This document shows positions 1 to 8,050 of a stretch of DNA of 64,000 nucleotides, one piece after another. The notes under the pieces are model-generated. The model saw only the letters and a program-made list of their open reading frames with translations. It ran no database searches and was not told where the DNA came from. Every line of letters starts with the position of its first letter. The first letter of the stretch is position 1. The DNA comes from Pseudomonas sp. StFLB209 (GTDB lineage: Bacteria > Pseudomonadota > Gammaproteobacteria > Pseudomonadales > Pseudomonadaceae): contig NZ_AP014637.1 in the NCBI RefSeq assembly GCF_000829415.1, positions 5,659,001-5,723,000 on the forward strand, given 5' to 3'. The position numbers and the translations under genes were made by a program.

Positions 1-1
1 C

Positions 2-1180
2 ATGGCCCGCATGGCCACCCAGGAAATGGGCAAGCCGGCCACCCAGGCGCGTGGCGAAATCGAAAAATGCGCGCAGTTGTGCGAATGGTACGCCGAGAAT
101 GGCCCGGCCATGCTCGCCCCGGAACCGACCCAAGTGCCGGGCGGCAAGGCGCGTATCGAGTACCGCCCGCTGGGTCCGGTGCTGGCGGTGATGCCATGGA
201 ACTTCCCGTACTGGCAGGTGCTGCGCGGCGCGGTGCCAACCTTGCTGGCCGGCAATACCTACGTGCTCAAGCACGCGCCGAACATCATGGGTTGTGCCTA
301 TCTGCTGCGCGATGCGTTGCAGCAGGCCGGTTTCCCGGACGGCGTATTCGAGGTGATCAACGTCACCCCGGACGGCGTATCGAAAGCCATCGCCGATGAC
401 CGCATTGCCGCCGTGACCCTGACCGGCAGTGTGCGCGCCGGTATTGCCATCGGCTCGCAGGCCGGTGCCGCCCTGAAAAAATGCGTGCTGGAACTGGGCG
501 GTTCCGACCCGTTCATCGTGCTCAACGATGCCAACCTGGATGAAGCAGTAAAAGCGGCCGTGATCGGCCGCTACCAGAACACCGGCCAGGTCTGCGCAGC
601 GGCCAAGCGGCTGATCGTCGAGCAGGGCGTGGTCGAGGAATTTACCCGGCGGTTTGTCGAGCAGACTCGCCAGCTGGTCGTCGGTGATCCATCACAAAAC
701 GCTACCTATATCGGCCCGATGGCGCGCTTCGACCTGCGCGACGAACTGGACGGCCAGGTGCAGGCGACCCTGAGCGAAGGCGCGACCCTGCTGCTTGGTG
801 GCAGTAAAGCCGAAGGCGCGGGTAACTTCTATCTACCGACCGTGCTGGGCGATGTCACCGACCGGATGACTTCGTTCCGCCAGGAGCTGTTCGGCCCCGT
901 TGCCTCGATCATTACCGCCCGGGATGCACAGCATGCCCTGGAGCTGGCCAACGACAGCGAGTTTGGCCTGACGGCAACGATTTACACCCAGGATGTGGCG
1001 CGGGCTGAACAACTGACCGAACAGCTGGAAACCGGTGGGGTGTTTATCAACGGCTACAGCGCTTCCGACCCACGGGTAACGTTTGGTGGGGTCAAGAAAA
1101 GCGGCTTTGGTCGCGAGCTGTCACACTTTGGCGTGCGTGAATTCTGCAATGCGCAGACGGTGTGGCTGGATCGTAATTGA
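2..1180 (+). CDS. NAD(P)-dependent aldehyde dehydrogenase, succinate-semialdehyde type (5' end outside window)
   Basis: This oxidises an aldehyde to its acid with NAD(P)+ in the cytoplasm. The 392 visible residues include the cofactor-domain motif MPWNFPYWQV, the general-base motif LELGG, and the catalytic cysteine in NTGQVCAAAKR. The C-terminal EEL/FGP-type segment (QELFGPVASI) and the FGGVKKSGFGRE end signature are also present. Family members are about 455-490 residues, so roughly 65-90 N-terminal residues lie upstream of the window and the real start is not visible. The overall pattern is closest to the succinate-semialdehyde (GabD/Sad) branch, but the substrate is inferred. The stop codon lies only 13 bases before the right end of the tnpB element that follows. 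Confidence 0.9.
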   Translation: MARMATQEMGKPATQARGEIEKCAQLCEWYAENGPAMLAPEPTQVPGGKARIEYRPLGPVLAVMPWNFPYWQVLRGAVPTLLAGNTYVLKHAPNIMGCAYLLRDALQQAGFPDGVFEVINVTPDGVSKAIADDRIAAVTLTGSVRAGIAIGSQAGAALKKCVLELGGSDPFIVLNDANLDEAVKAAVIGRYQNTGQVCAAAKRLIVEQGVVEEFTRRFVEQTRQLVVGDPSQNATYIGPMARFDLRDELDGQVQATLSEGATLLLGGSKAEGAGNFYLPTVLGDVTDRMTSFRQELFGPVASIITARDAQHALELANDSEFGLTATIYTQDVARAEQLTEQLETGGVFINGYSASDPRVTFGGVKKSGFGRELSHFGVREFCNAQTVWLDRN

Positions 1181-1193
1181 TCGGCAGGCAACT

Positions 1194-2389
1194 TTGACAT
1201 CCTCCCCGCCCTAAAGGGCGGGGATTCCCACAACTGGACGCTCATGCCCGAGCGCGAGAATGTTCTTTGCGGCGTTGACGTCGCGGTCGTGGGTGGCACC
1301 GCACCCACAACAAGTCCATTCCCTTATTCCAAGCCCTGCGATACCTCTGGGCCTCGAGTCCGGCAATTGCTTGCAGCTCGAACAGGTTTGGGTGGTGTTT
1401 CTCTCGCTAACAACCTTGAAAACCGTGCCTGCGTGATCGCATTTGTATTCCAGCATGGTTTTCAATTGACCCCAGCCGGCGTCCAGCACCGACTTGGCCA
1501 TCCTGGTTTTCGCGAGTTTCAGTGAGTTCACATCGCCCACCACAATGACGCCACAACGCGCTACCAGCGCGTTGCTGAACTTATGCAGGCAATCCTTGCG
1601 GCGGTTCGCAATCCTAGCGTGAATCGCCCGCACACGGGCCTTCTTGCCGGCGCGCTGGGCAGTGCCCAGGGCGCTCTCCAGATCCCGGTAGAACCTGCCG
1701 CTTTCAAGGCGATCACCGTCGCTGCAGGTGGCCGTGGTTTTCAGTCCGAGGTCGATCCCCACTGCATCCTGGCCTGGCGATAACTGGCGATCGACCTCGA
1801 CCACGACGTTGAAATACCAGCGTCCACGGCTGTCCTCGTTGAAGCTACCGGACCTGAATTTAAAGCCCGCCAGGCCGTAGCTGTCCCAGACCTTGAAGTG
1901 CTGTTTGTTGAAGACGACCTGGCCGTTTTTCCAGACAGCAGCGCCGGCCTTGAGGGGCACCCAGCCCAGGCTGCGCCGAGCGCCGCCCGAGCAGCGCCAG
2001 CGGAGCTGGTGCTTTTTGAACTGCTTGCGCCGTGTGACATATTCGTCGGCAACAGCCTGCACCGATTGGCTGTGCAGGCTCAGGTCTTTGCCGGCCCCGT
2101 TGGTGTACTTGTGAATGTCGAACGCCGACAGAAAACGACCACGCTCACGAATCGTGCGACTGCTCAACTCGTTTACGTAGTTCCACACAAAATTCACGGC
2201 ACGAGAAGCTTCACGCAGCTGCGCTGCGTGCTTGTCTCGCACTCGAACCTTGAGGGTTTTGGTCGCTTTCATTTCGGTCATGAAACACAGAATAGGGGCG
2301 GTTTTTGGGATGTTAACCCCTATGACCGCTTCGCGGTGGCGCTTTCATCCCCCACCTGAAGGAAGGGGCTTTTCGCACCAGTTTGGTAA
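1194..2389 (-). mobile_element. IS200/IS605-family (IS1341-type) element, tnpB only, copy 1
   Basis: The right end is a perfect hairpin (8-bp arms 1204-1211 and 1216-1223, loop 1212-1215) containing the tnpB stop codon. Identity with copy 2 at 60.9-62.1 kb ends abruptly at 1194, after GTCAA read on the minus strand. At the left end, similarity runs to TTAC (complement of 2386-2389), the same tetranucleotide that precedes copy 2. TTAC is a known IS608-type target, so it may serve as both insertion target and target-adjacent motif; that is inference. The left end also carries an ACCGC-GAA-GCGGT hairpin. There is no tnpA, so the element cannot move by itself. No terminal inverted repeats or target duplications are seen, as expected for this family. 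Confidence 0.85.
1211..2281 (-). CDS. tnpB: TnpB family protein (RNA-guided nuclease relative), copy 1
   Basis: TnpB proteins of IS200/IS605 elements are RNA-guided nucleases related to Cas12; the guide RNA comes from the element's right end. This 356-residue copy has an N-terminal helical/WED-like part (1-165), a RuvC-I Asp177 in GIDLG, a four-cysteine zinc finger (CSSC at 300-303, CCGC at 324-327) and a RuvC-III HDRD (331-334). The RuvC-II position that is normally Glu is Gly249 (VVGDVN). A nearby Glu293 (SERNTTQTC) might replace it. It may therefore be an active variant with a moved Glu, or catalytically dead. The start MTEMK is shared with copy 2. The stop codon sits inside the right-end hairpin. 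Confidence 0.9.
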   Translation of the reverse strand: MTEMKATKTLKVRVRDKHAAQLREASRAVNFVWNYVNELSSRTIRERGRFLSAFDIHKYTNGAGKDLSLHSQSVQAVADEYVTRRKQFKKHQLRWRCSGGARRSLGWVPLKAGAAVWKNGQVVFNKQHFKVWDSYGLAGFKFRSGSFNEDSRGRWYFNVVVEVDRQLSPGQDAVGIDLGLKTTATCSDGDRLESGRFYRDLESALGTAQRAGKKARVRAIHARIANRRKDCLHKFSNALVARCGVIVVGDVNSLKLAKTRMAKSVLDAGWGQLKTMLEYKCDHAGTVFKVVSERNTTQTCSSCKQLPDSRPRGIAGLGIREWTCCGCGATHDRDVNAAKNILALGHERPVVGIPAL

Positions 2390-2396
2390 GGACACC

Positions 2397-2450
2397 CCGT
2401 AGGAGCAGCTTTAGCTGCGAAGCCTTTCGCAGCTAAAGCTGCTCCTACGG
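2397..2450. repeat. REP palindrome (paired, REPIN-like)
   Basis: Perfect inverted repeat: 25-base arms 2397-2421 and 2426-2450 around a GCCT loop. The arm core GTAGGAGCAGCTTTAGCTGC is the common Pseudomonas REP type also seen singly at 41535. It lies directly outside the left end of tnpB element copy 1 in the gene-free stretch 2282-2583. Apart from the element end and this repeat, nothing is recognisable in that stretch. Confidence 0.85.
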
Positions 2451-2583
2451 AGGTTGCGTGTTTGCTGCGCGACAGCGCGGTGCCATGGCAGCGGGTGATC
2501 TCCCACCGAAGCCGAGCCAAACCTGCTAATCGCTTAACTGATCGGCATTGTTTCTACTGCCCCTTTCGCAGGCCAGCGGGTTG

Positions 2584-3153
2584 CTAAGCCACCACCGACT
2601 CGCCAATGGCGTAATACTGCCCACCCGCAATGTAATGCAGGCTGCGCCATTCGGGGCCAGCCTCGGCGAATTGCCAATGCCCGTTGCGGAACACCCGATC
2701 GTCCGCCCAGGCGCCCACCACCTCACCAATGAACAGGTCGTAGGCTTGCTGGTTATGTGGCTCGTCGATCACCTTGCAGATCAGCCACGCCGAACAGCCC
2801 ACCACCAGAGGCGTTTTGAAGCCGTCCACGTGCATCAATTGCACGCCACATTTTTCCAGTTTGTCCGGGTCGTCGTTCAGGCTGTGGGTGCCCACCGCCT
2901 GGGTCAATTGCAACTGGGCAACATTGGGCACTTGCAGGGCAAAGTAGCCACTGCCCTCGACCAGAGCACGGGTGCGGGCGATCTTGTCGATGACCACAGT
3001 GACTTTGGAGGGCGAGAAATCCAGGCCACAGGCCCAGGCGGCGGCCATGACGTTGTCGGTGCCGCCGTGGCTGGCCGAGACCAGGATGGTCGGGCCGTGG
3101 TTGACCAGGCGGTAGGCTTTGTCCAGTTCAACGGGAAGCATATGCGGATTCAT
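2584..3153 (-). CDS. Flavin reductase-like (FMN-binding split-barrel) protein
   Basis: A 189-residue cytoplasmic protein of the flavoredoxin/flavin-reductase-like fold. Supporting segments are GPTILVSASHGGTDNVMAAA near the N-terminus, and the central PSKVTVVIDKIARTRALVEGSGYFALQVP stretch, split here by function: a strand pair followed by a flavin-contacting helix. C-terminal motifs are CSAWLICKV and FIGEVVGAWAD. The ATG at 3153 (MNPHMLP) was chosen because it gives the normal family length; the open frame runs on upstream as low-quality sequence. The family binds FMN and reduces small substrates or flavins with NAD(P)H; the actual substrate is unknown. It is divergent to mocA (start-to-start 111 bases). 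Confidence 0.75.
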   Translation of the reverse strand: MNPHMLPVELDKAYRLVNHGPTILVSASHGGTDNVMAAAWACGLDFSPSKVTVVIDKIARTRALVEGSGYFALQVPNVAQLQLTQAVGTHSLNDDPDKLEKCGVQLMHVDGFKTPLVVGCSAWLICKVIDEPHNQQAYDLFIGEVVGAWADDRVFRNGHWQFAEAGPEWRSLHYIAGGQYYAIGESVVA

Positions 3154-3264
3154 GGGCGCTCTCTTGCTGATAAACGTGGTGCTGGCGAAGATGGTCGCCT
3201 TACACAAGGCTGCAAAGATGCCACACTTGCGGCTGGTAATGCTCAAACAAGGACTCAGCGCTTG

Positions 3265-3870
3265 ATGTCTCCATCCCCTTCCCCTCTGGTGGCCGCGCTG
3301 ATTCTGGCGGCGGGCAGCAGCCGACGTTTTGGCAGTGACAAGCGCCAGGCATTGATTGCCGACGGCCGCCGTGTGCTGCAAAGCAGTTGCACCAATGCCT
3401 GCCAGGCGTTTGCCGATGTGCGCGTGGTGCTGCGCGAGCAAGACGATGCCGCCGCGCTGGGCCTGGACCCTCAAGTGCGTGTGGTGCGCAGCCCGCAGGC
3501 AGATCTGGGTATGGGCCATAGCCTGGCCAGTGGCGTATCAGCGCTGACCGACGCGCCTGCCGAGGCGGTGGCCATCCTGCTGGCAGACATGCCCTGGCTG
3601 AACCCGGCAACCTTAGTGGCGTTGGCGGCGCTGGCAGGTCCGCAGCGCATCATCGTGCCGATGCATGAAGGTCAGCAGGGCCATCCGGTGATCATTGGCC
3701 GACACTTCTGGCCGCAGTTGCAGCAGTTGCGTGGCGACCGAGGCGCCAAGGCACTGCTCGCCGCGCACAGCGAGTACTGCGTGAGGGTCGAGACGGCCGA
3801 CCGGGGCATCCTGCTCGACGCCGATACCCCGGCCGCGCTGGCTCAGGTGCTGCGCGACCAGACCTGTTGA
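3265..3870 (+). CDS. mocA: Molybdenum cofactor cytidylyltransferase (MocA/NTP-transferase family)
   Basis: MocA transfers CMP from CTP to molybdopterin-Mo, giving the MCD (cytosine dinucleotide) cofactor of xanthine-oxidase-family enzymes. The 201-residue product opens with the nucleotide-binding signature LILAAGSSRRFGSDKR. It also carries LLADMPWL (metal-binding Asp) and GHPVIIGRHFW, as in MocA/MobA. The ATG at 3265 was chosen: AGGA lies about 10 bases upstream and it places the signature at residues 12-27; upstream in-frame sequence antisense to the neighbour is not coding. It converges on and overlaps the last 28 bases of paoD. Adjacency to paoABC, whose E. coli homologue is an MCD enzyme, supports MocA over MobA. 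Confidence 0.85.
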   Translation: MSPSPSPLVAALILAAGSSRRFGSDKRQALIADGRRVLQSSCTNACQAFADVRVVLREQDDAAALGLDPQVRVVRSPQADLGMGHSLASGVSALTDAPAEAVAILLADMPWLNPATLVALAALAGPQRIIVPMHEGQQGHPVIIGRHFWPQLQQLRGDRGAKALLAAHSEYCVRVETADRGILLDADTPAALAQVLRDQTC

Positions 3871-4826
3871 GCGTGCATGCCATTGGCGCTGGCAAGGATA
3901 TCCGCCATCACCGCCAGGGCAATTTCCGCCGGGGTCTTGCTGCCCAGATTCAAGCCGATCGGCGCATGAATACGTGCCAACGCCCGGGCGTCCAGCCCGC
4001 CGATGCGCTGGAGGCGCTCCATGCGCTTGTGACTGGTCTGCCGCGAACCCATGGCACCGATGTAGAACGCCTCGCTGCGCACCGCCTCCATGAGTGTCAG
4101 GTCATCCAGGCGTGGATCGTGGGTCAAGGCGACTACGGCGGTCGCCGCATGACAACCGCCCTGCTCGATGTACAGCGCTGGCAGCACCGGACACACCTCG
4201 ACGCCCGGCACGCAAAACCCGGCCAGCAGTTCGGTGCGCGGTTCACAGAGAATCACCTCGTAGCCCAGCGCCAGAGCGAAGCTGGCACAGAACTCGGCCA
4301 CCGGTGACAAGCCGGCCAGCAGCAGCCGGTGTACCGCGCCGATGCGGATTGAAACCTGCTCCGCACTGACCGCCACCCGTGGATGACTCAGGCTGCCGGG
4401 CGATACCGCTGGCAGTTGCCCGTGCAGGCTGACCTCGCGAATCAACCACGGGCCGGCGCTCAGGGCCCGCTCCACGCTGGCCAGATGCCGATCGACCTCG
4501 GCACGCGGTGGCAGGTACTCCACCAGCACGTCCAGTACACCGCCACACGGCAGCACCAGATTGGGCGCAAACCCGCCTTCGCCATAGCGCACCCGCTGGT
4601 TGCAACGCGGTAATGTGCCGTCGGCCAGACGCTGCAAAAAGTCCTCTTCGATGCAGCCGCCGGATAATGAACCGCGATGCTCACCGCCAGCCAGCGCAAC
4701 CAGCATCGCCCCCGGCCCGCGCGGTGCCGAGCCATAAGTGGACAGCACCGTACACAACCACACCGGCCGGCCTTGGGCCAGCCAGTCACGGGCCTGCTGT
4801 ATGACCTGCAAATCAAGCTGTTGCAT
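3843..4826 (-). CDS. paoD: XdhC/PaoD-type maturation protein for the molybdo-enzyme
   Basis: PaoD/XdhC proteins bind sulfurated molybdenum cofactor and insert it into the apo-oxidase; they are not enzyme subunits. This 327-residue protein shows the XdhC N-terminal motif GSLSGGCIEEDF and a C-terminal Rossmann-like domain (RLLLAGLSPVAEFCASFALALGYEV is the glycine-loop region). It ends with AFYIGAMGSRQT and PIGLNLGSKTPAEIALAVMADI, all typical. The length matches E. coli PaoD (about 318). It is the last gene of the minus-strand operon paoA-B-C-D, 15 bases after paoC. Confidence 0.88.
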   Translation of the reverse strand: MQQLDLQVIQQARDWLAQGRPVWLCTVLSTYGSAPRGPGAMLVALAGGEHRGSLSGGCIEEDFLQRLADGTLPRCNQRVRYGEGGFAPNLVLPCGGVLDVLVEYLPPRAEVDRHLASVERALSAGPWLIREVSLHGQLPAVSPGSLSHPRVAVSAEQVSIRIGAVHRLLLAGLSPVAEFCASFALALGYEVILCEPRTELLAGFCVPGVEVCPVLPALYIEQGGCHAATAVVALTHDPRLDDLTLMEAVRSEAFYIGAMGSRQTSHKRMERLQRIGGLDARALARIHAPIGLNLGSKTPAEIALAVMADILASANGMHAQQVWSRST

Positions 4827-4841
4827 GACACTCCCCTGGGC

Positions 4842-7058
4842 TCAGACCCCGGCCATCAGCTTTTCCTTGGTGATCGGCAGGCTGCGGATACGCTGCCCGG
4901 TGGCGTGGTACACGGCATTGGCGACTGCTGCGGCCAGACCGGTGATGCCAATCTCGCCGATGCCCCTGGCGCCGAATTCGTTGAGGTTCAGATCCGGATA
5001 ATCGAGCAGGATCACCTCGATTTCGGGCTGATCGGCGTGCACCGGCACCAGGTATTCAGCGTAGTTGTCATTGACCGGCAAGCCTGTGCGCGGGTCGTGC
5101 TCGGTGGCCTCGAACAGGGCCATGCCGACCGCCATCACGATGGCGCCTTCGACCTGGTTGCGCGCTGCCAGTGGGTTGACTACCTTGCCGACATCGATGG
5201 CACTGACCACCCTGGCCACTCGCAGCCGCGAGATGCCCGGGTCCCAGCGCACCTCGACAAAATGCGCACCGAACGAGCGAAACGAGTATTTCTGTTCTTT
5301 GCCCTGCTCGCTGTGATACGTGCCTTCGGCGCGGGCCAGACGTTGCTGAGCCAGTACGTCGGCAAAGCTGACCTGCCGCTCGCCCTTGACCAACCGACCG
5401 TCACGGACCTGCAGGGTGTCGGGCTTTTCACCGGCAAAAAAACCGCTCTCGGCAGTGGCGTAGCTGCGCAGTTTATCAAGCGCCTCGCGGGTTGCACCGG
5501 CCAGCGCCGGCATGATGCTGGCGGTGACCCAACTGCCGCCAGACACCGGGCCTGGACTGAACGACGAATTGCCCAATTGCACCTCGATGCGCTCGACCGG
5601 CAGCCCGGTGAGTTCGCTGACCGTCTGGGCGACGATGGTGTAGGTGCCAGTGCCGATGTCCTGCACCCCGCATTGCACCAGCGCGGTACCGTTGGCGCGC
5701 AGGCTGACCCGGGCTTCGGTCGGGACCTGAAACGCCTCCCAGTTGCAGGCGCCCATGCCGTAGCCAATGATCTCGTCGCCATCACGCATCGAGCCGACCT
5801 GAGCATTGCGCTGCTTCCAGCCGAAACGCTCGGCGGCCTTGTCGATGGCTTCGGGCAGGTGATTACTTGACCACGGCAAATCAGTGCTCTCATCCTTGCT
5901 GGCCAGGTTGAGCTGGCGAAATGCCAATGGGTCAAGGCCGGCAGCCAGGGCCATTTCATCGATAGCCGACTCCAGGGCGAACAATCCTGGCGCGGCGCCG
6001 GGCGCGCGCATGGACGTCGGGGTGCCGCGATTGACCGCACTGGTGTGGTGAGTGACCAGCACGTTGGCGCAGCTGTACAGGCTCTTGGTCACGCTGCCGC
6101 AGGTTTCGATGTAGGTGTCCAGGGTCGAGGTGCTATTGAACGACTCGTGACGCAGCGATACCAGCCGGCCCTTGTCGTCAGTCGCCAGGCGCAGGCGCTG
6201 GCGGGTCTCGGGACGATGGCCCACGGTGCTGAACATCTGCGCACGGGGCAGCATCAGTTGCACCGGGCGGCCGGTCAGCCTGGCCGCTGCACAGGCAGCA
6301 ATGGAGTGCGGCCAGGGCCAGAGCTTGCCGCCAAACCCGGAGCCAATGAACGGCGCCCGGACTTCGACCTGTTCCGGTGCCAGATCAAACACATTGGCCA
6401 GCAGGTTGCGATGGTTCACGACCCCCTGAGTGCTCTCTTCCACGTACAGCCGACCGTCCTGCCAGTGGGCGGTGGTGGCGTGCATTTCCATTGGGTTGTG
6501 GGTTTCCACCGGCGTGGTATAGGTCGCGTCGATGCGCTGCGCGGCCGACTGATAGGCCGGCTCTGGCGTACCCCGCTCGTGACTGCCGCTGGCGGGTTTG
6601 AAGCCGTTGATGCGCAGCCCCTCTTCCAGGCTCCGCACCGGGTCCTGGGCCGCGTAGCGAACCGTGACGCGCTGGGCCGCTGCCCGCGCCTGCGCGAACG
6701 TCTGCGCGACCACCAGCGCGACGAATTGGCCGGGGTAGTAAACCTGGTCATCTTCGAACGGCAGCCGGTGTTCGTCGGTCTTGCTGGCCTGCAGCAACTT
6801 GTCAAAGCTCATGGCCTCATCAGGTGTACGGTGCATGTCCGGGCGATGGCCGTGATGCAGGATATCCACCACACCCGGCATGGCGCGGGCGCTGGCATCA
6901 TCGATTGCCAGAATCTTGCCACTGGCGATGGTGCTGAATACCCCGTAGGCGTAGAGCAGGCCTTGCTGCGGATAATCGGCCGCATAGCGCGCCTCACCGC
7001 TGACCTTGAGGCGGCCATCAACACGCTTGTGGGCCTTGCCAATCACGTTCTGGTTCAT
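4842..7058 (-). CDS. paoC: Periplasmic aldehyde oxidoreductase, molybdenum-binding subunit (PaoC-like)
   Basis: Catalytic subunit that would oxidise aldehydes at a molybdenum-cytosine-dinucleotide centre. The 738 residues match PaoC in length (732) and order: an N-terminal ald/xanthine-dehydrogenase a/b hammerhead region with VVAQTFAQARAAAQ, then FIGSGFGGKLWPWP and SMRAPGAAPGLFALESAIDE. Further on are CGVQDIGTGTYT and the active-site Glu in ARGIGEIGITGLAAA. Like PaoC it has no Tat signal of its own; in E. coli the complex is exported with PaoA. It overlaps paoB by 4 bases. Homology also exists to other xanthine-dehydrogenase-family large subunits, but the four-gene order makes Pao the best assignment. 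The substrate is inferred. Confidence 0.88.
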   Translation of the reverse strand: MNQNVIGKAHKRVDGRLKVSGEARYAADYPQQGLLYAYGVFSTIASGKILAIDDASARAMPGVVDILHHGHRPDMHRTPDEAMSFDKLLQASKTDEHRLPFEDDQVYYPGQFVALVVAQTFAQARAAAQRVTVRYAAQDPVRSLEEGLRINGFKPASGSHERGTPEPAYQSAAQRIDATYTTPVETHNPMEMHATTAHWQDGRLYVEESTQGVVNHRNLLANVFDLAPEQVEVRAPFIGSGFGGKLWPWPHSIAACAAARLTGRPVQLMLPRAQMFSTVGHRPETRQRLRLATDDKGRLVSLRHESFNSTSTLDTYIETCGSVTKSLYSCANVLVTHHTSAVNRGTPTSMRAPGAAPGLFALESAIDEMALAAGLDPLAFRQLNLASKDESTDLPWSSNHLPEAIDKAAERFGWKQRNAQVGSMRDGDEIIGYGMGACNWEAFQVPTEARVSLRANGTALVQCGVQDIGTGTYTIVAQTVSELTGLPVERIEVQLGNSSFSPGPVSGGSWVTASIMPALAGATREALDKLRSYATAESGFFAGEKPDTLQVRDGRLVKGERQVSFADVLAQQRLARAEGTYHSEQGKEQKYSFRSFGAHFVEVRWDPGISRLRVARVVSAIDVGKVVNPLAARNQVEGAIVMAVGMALFEATEHDPRTGLPVNDNYAEYLVPVHADQPEIEVILLDYPDLNLNEFGARGIGEIGITGLAAAVANAVYHATGQRIRSLPITKEKLMAGV

Positions 7059-8050
7059 GCCAGCTCCTGGGCCGTGAGATCACGGAGGTTACGGGTGATG
7101 ACCTGTTGGCCGAGAGGAATCTTGAACGCGTTGTGGGAATAGCCACGGGCGTCCTTCATCGCCAACTGCGCGACCTGGCCATACAGCGCCAGCGATACCG
7201 GCTGGCCAATCAGTGCCCGCTCGGCTTCGCTGGCGCGCCATGGCTTGCTGGCCACGCCGCCCAGGGCAATGCGCGCGTCGGTGATGCGCTCGCCATCGAG
7301 CACCAGCACCACAGCGCTGGAGGCCAGAGCGAACTGGTAAGAGGTTCGATCACGCAGCTTCAGGTAGGCCGAACGACTACCCGGCAACGGCGCATCAAGG
7401 GTCAGGTGAGTGATCAACTCGTGAGCTTGCAGAGCATGCTCCTTCCATGGCGTGCTGCCTGGCAGCAGATGAAAGTCGGCAAACGCAATGTCGCGGCTGC
7501 CTTGCGCGCTTTGCACCGTCACCTGAGCACCCAGTGCGGCGATGGCTACGCACATGTCCGAGGGGTGCGCGGCAATACACTGGTCACTGGTGCCCAGTAC
7601 CGCGTGAACACTGCGGTTCAGGCCGTCAACGGCTGCGCAACCGGAGCCCGGCTCACGCTTGTTGCACGGTGACAGGCCGTCACGAAAGTAATTGCAGCGC
7701 ACCCGCTGCATCAGGTTGCCGGCGGTGGTCGCCTTGTTGCGCAGCGCAGTACTGGCGCCCTGCAGAATCGCCTGGGCCAGTACCGGATAGCGCTCACGGA
7801 CCAAGGGGTGATTGGCCAGCTCGGTATTGCTGACCAGCGCGCCGACCCGCAGACGGCCGTCGGACAGCGGCTCGACCTTGCGCAGGTCAAGCCGATTGAT
7901 GTCCACCAGATGCTCGGCCTGCATCACATCAAGCTTGACCAGATCCAGCAAGGTGGTGCCGCCAGCCAGGTAGAACCGCTGACCGTCGCCGCTGGCCTGG
8001 CCGACCGCCTGGGCCGGCGATGAAGCTCGCAGATAGTCGAAGGTACGCAT
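7055..8050 (-). CDS. paoB: Aldehyde oxidoreductase FAD-binding subunit (PaoB-like)
   Basis: Middle subunit that carries FAD, plus an extra [4Fe-4S] cluster in the PaoB type. The FAD-binding loop is FYLAGGTTLLDLVK near residue 27. A second conserved stretch, ASTALRNKATTAGNLMQ, is present. The cysteine-rich insertion RCNYFRDGLSPCNKREPGSG followed by Cys is characteristic of PaoB-like proteins that hold the extra iron-sulfur cluster. Length (331) is close to E. coli PaoB (318). Its start ATG sits exactly at the paoA stop, and its end overlaps paoC by 4 bases, so translation is likely coupled. Confidence 0.88.
   Translation of the reverse strand: MRTFDYLRASSPAQAVGQASGDGQRFYLAGGTTLLDLVKLDVMQAEHLVDINRLDLRKVEPLSDGRLRVGALVSNTELANHPLVRERYPVLAQAILQGASTALRNKATTAGNLMQRVRCNYFRDGLSPCNKREPGSGCAAVDGLNRSVHAVLGTSDQCIAAHPSDMCVAIAALGAQVTVQSAQGSRDIAFADFHLLPGSTPWKEHALQAHELITHLTLDAPLPGSRSAYLKLRDRTSYQFALASSAVVLVLDGERITDARIALGGVASKPWRASEAERALIGQPVSLALYGQVAQLAMKDARGYSHNAFKIPLGQQVITRNLRDLTAQELA

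Noticed and set aside
1893..2359. Plus-strand frames over tnpB copy 1
   Set aside because: Antisense of tnpB; the same shadow frames recur over copy 2.
2548..3264. N-terminal extension of mocA
   Set aside because: Antisense to the flavin-reductase-like gene and without similarity; MocA proteins are about 200 residues and start just before LILAAG.
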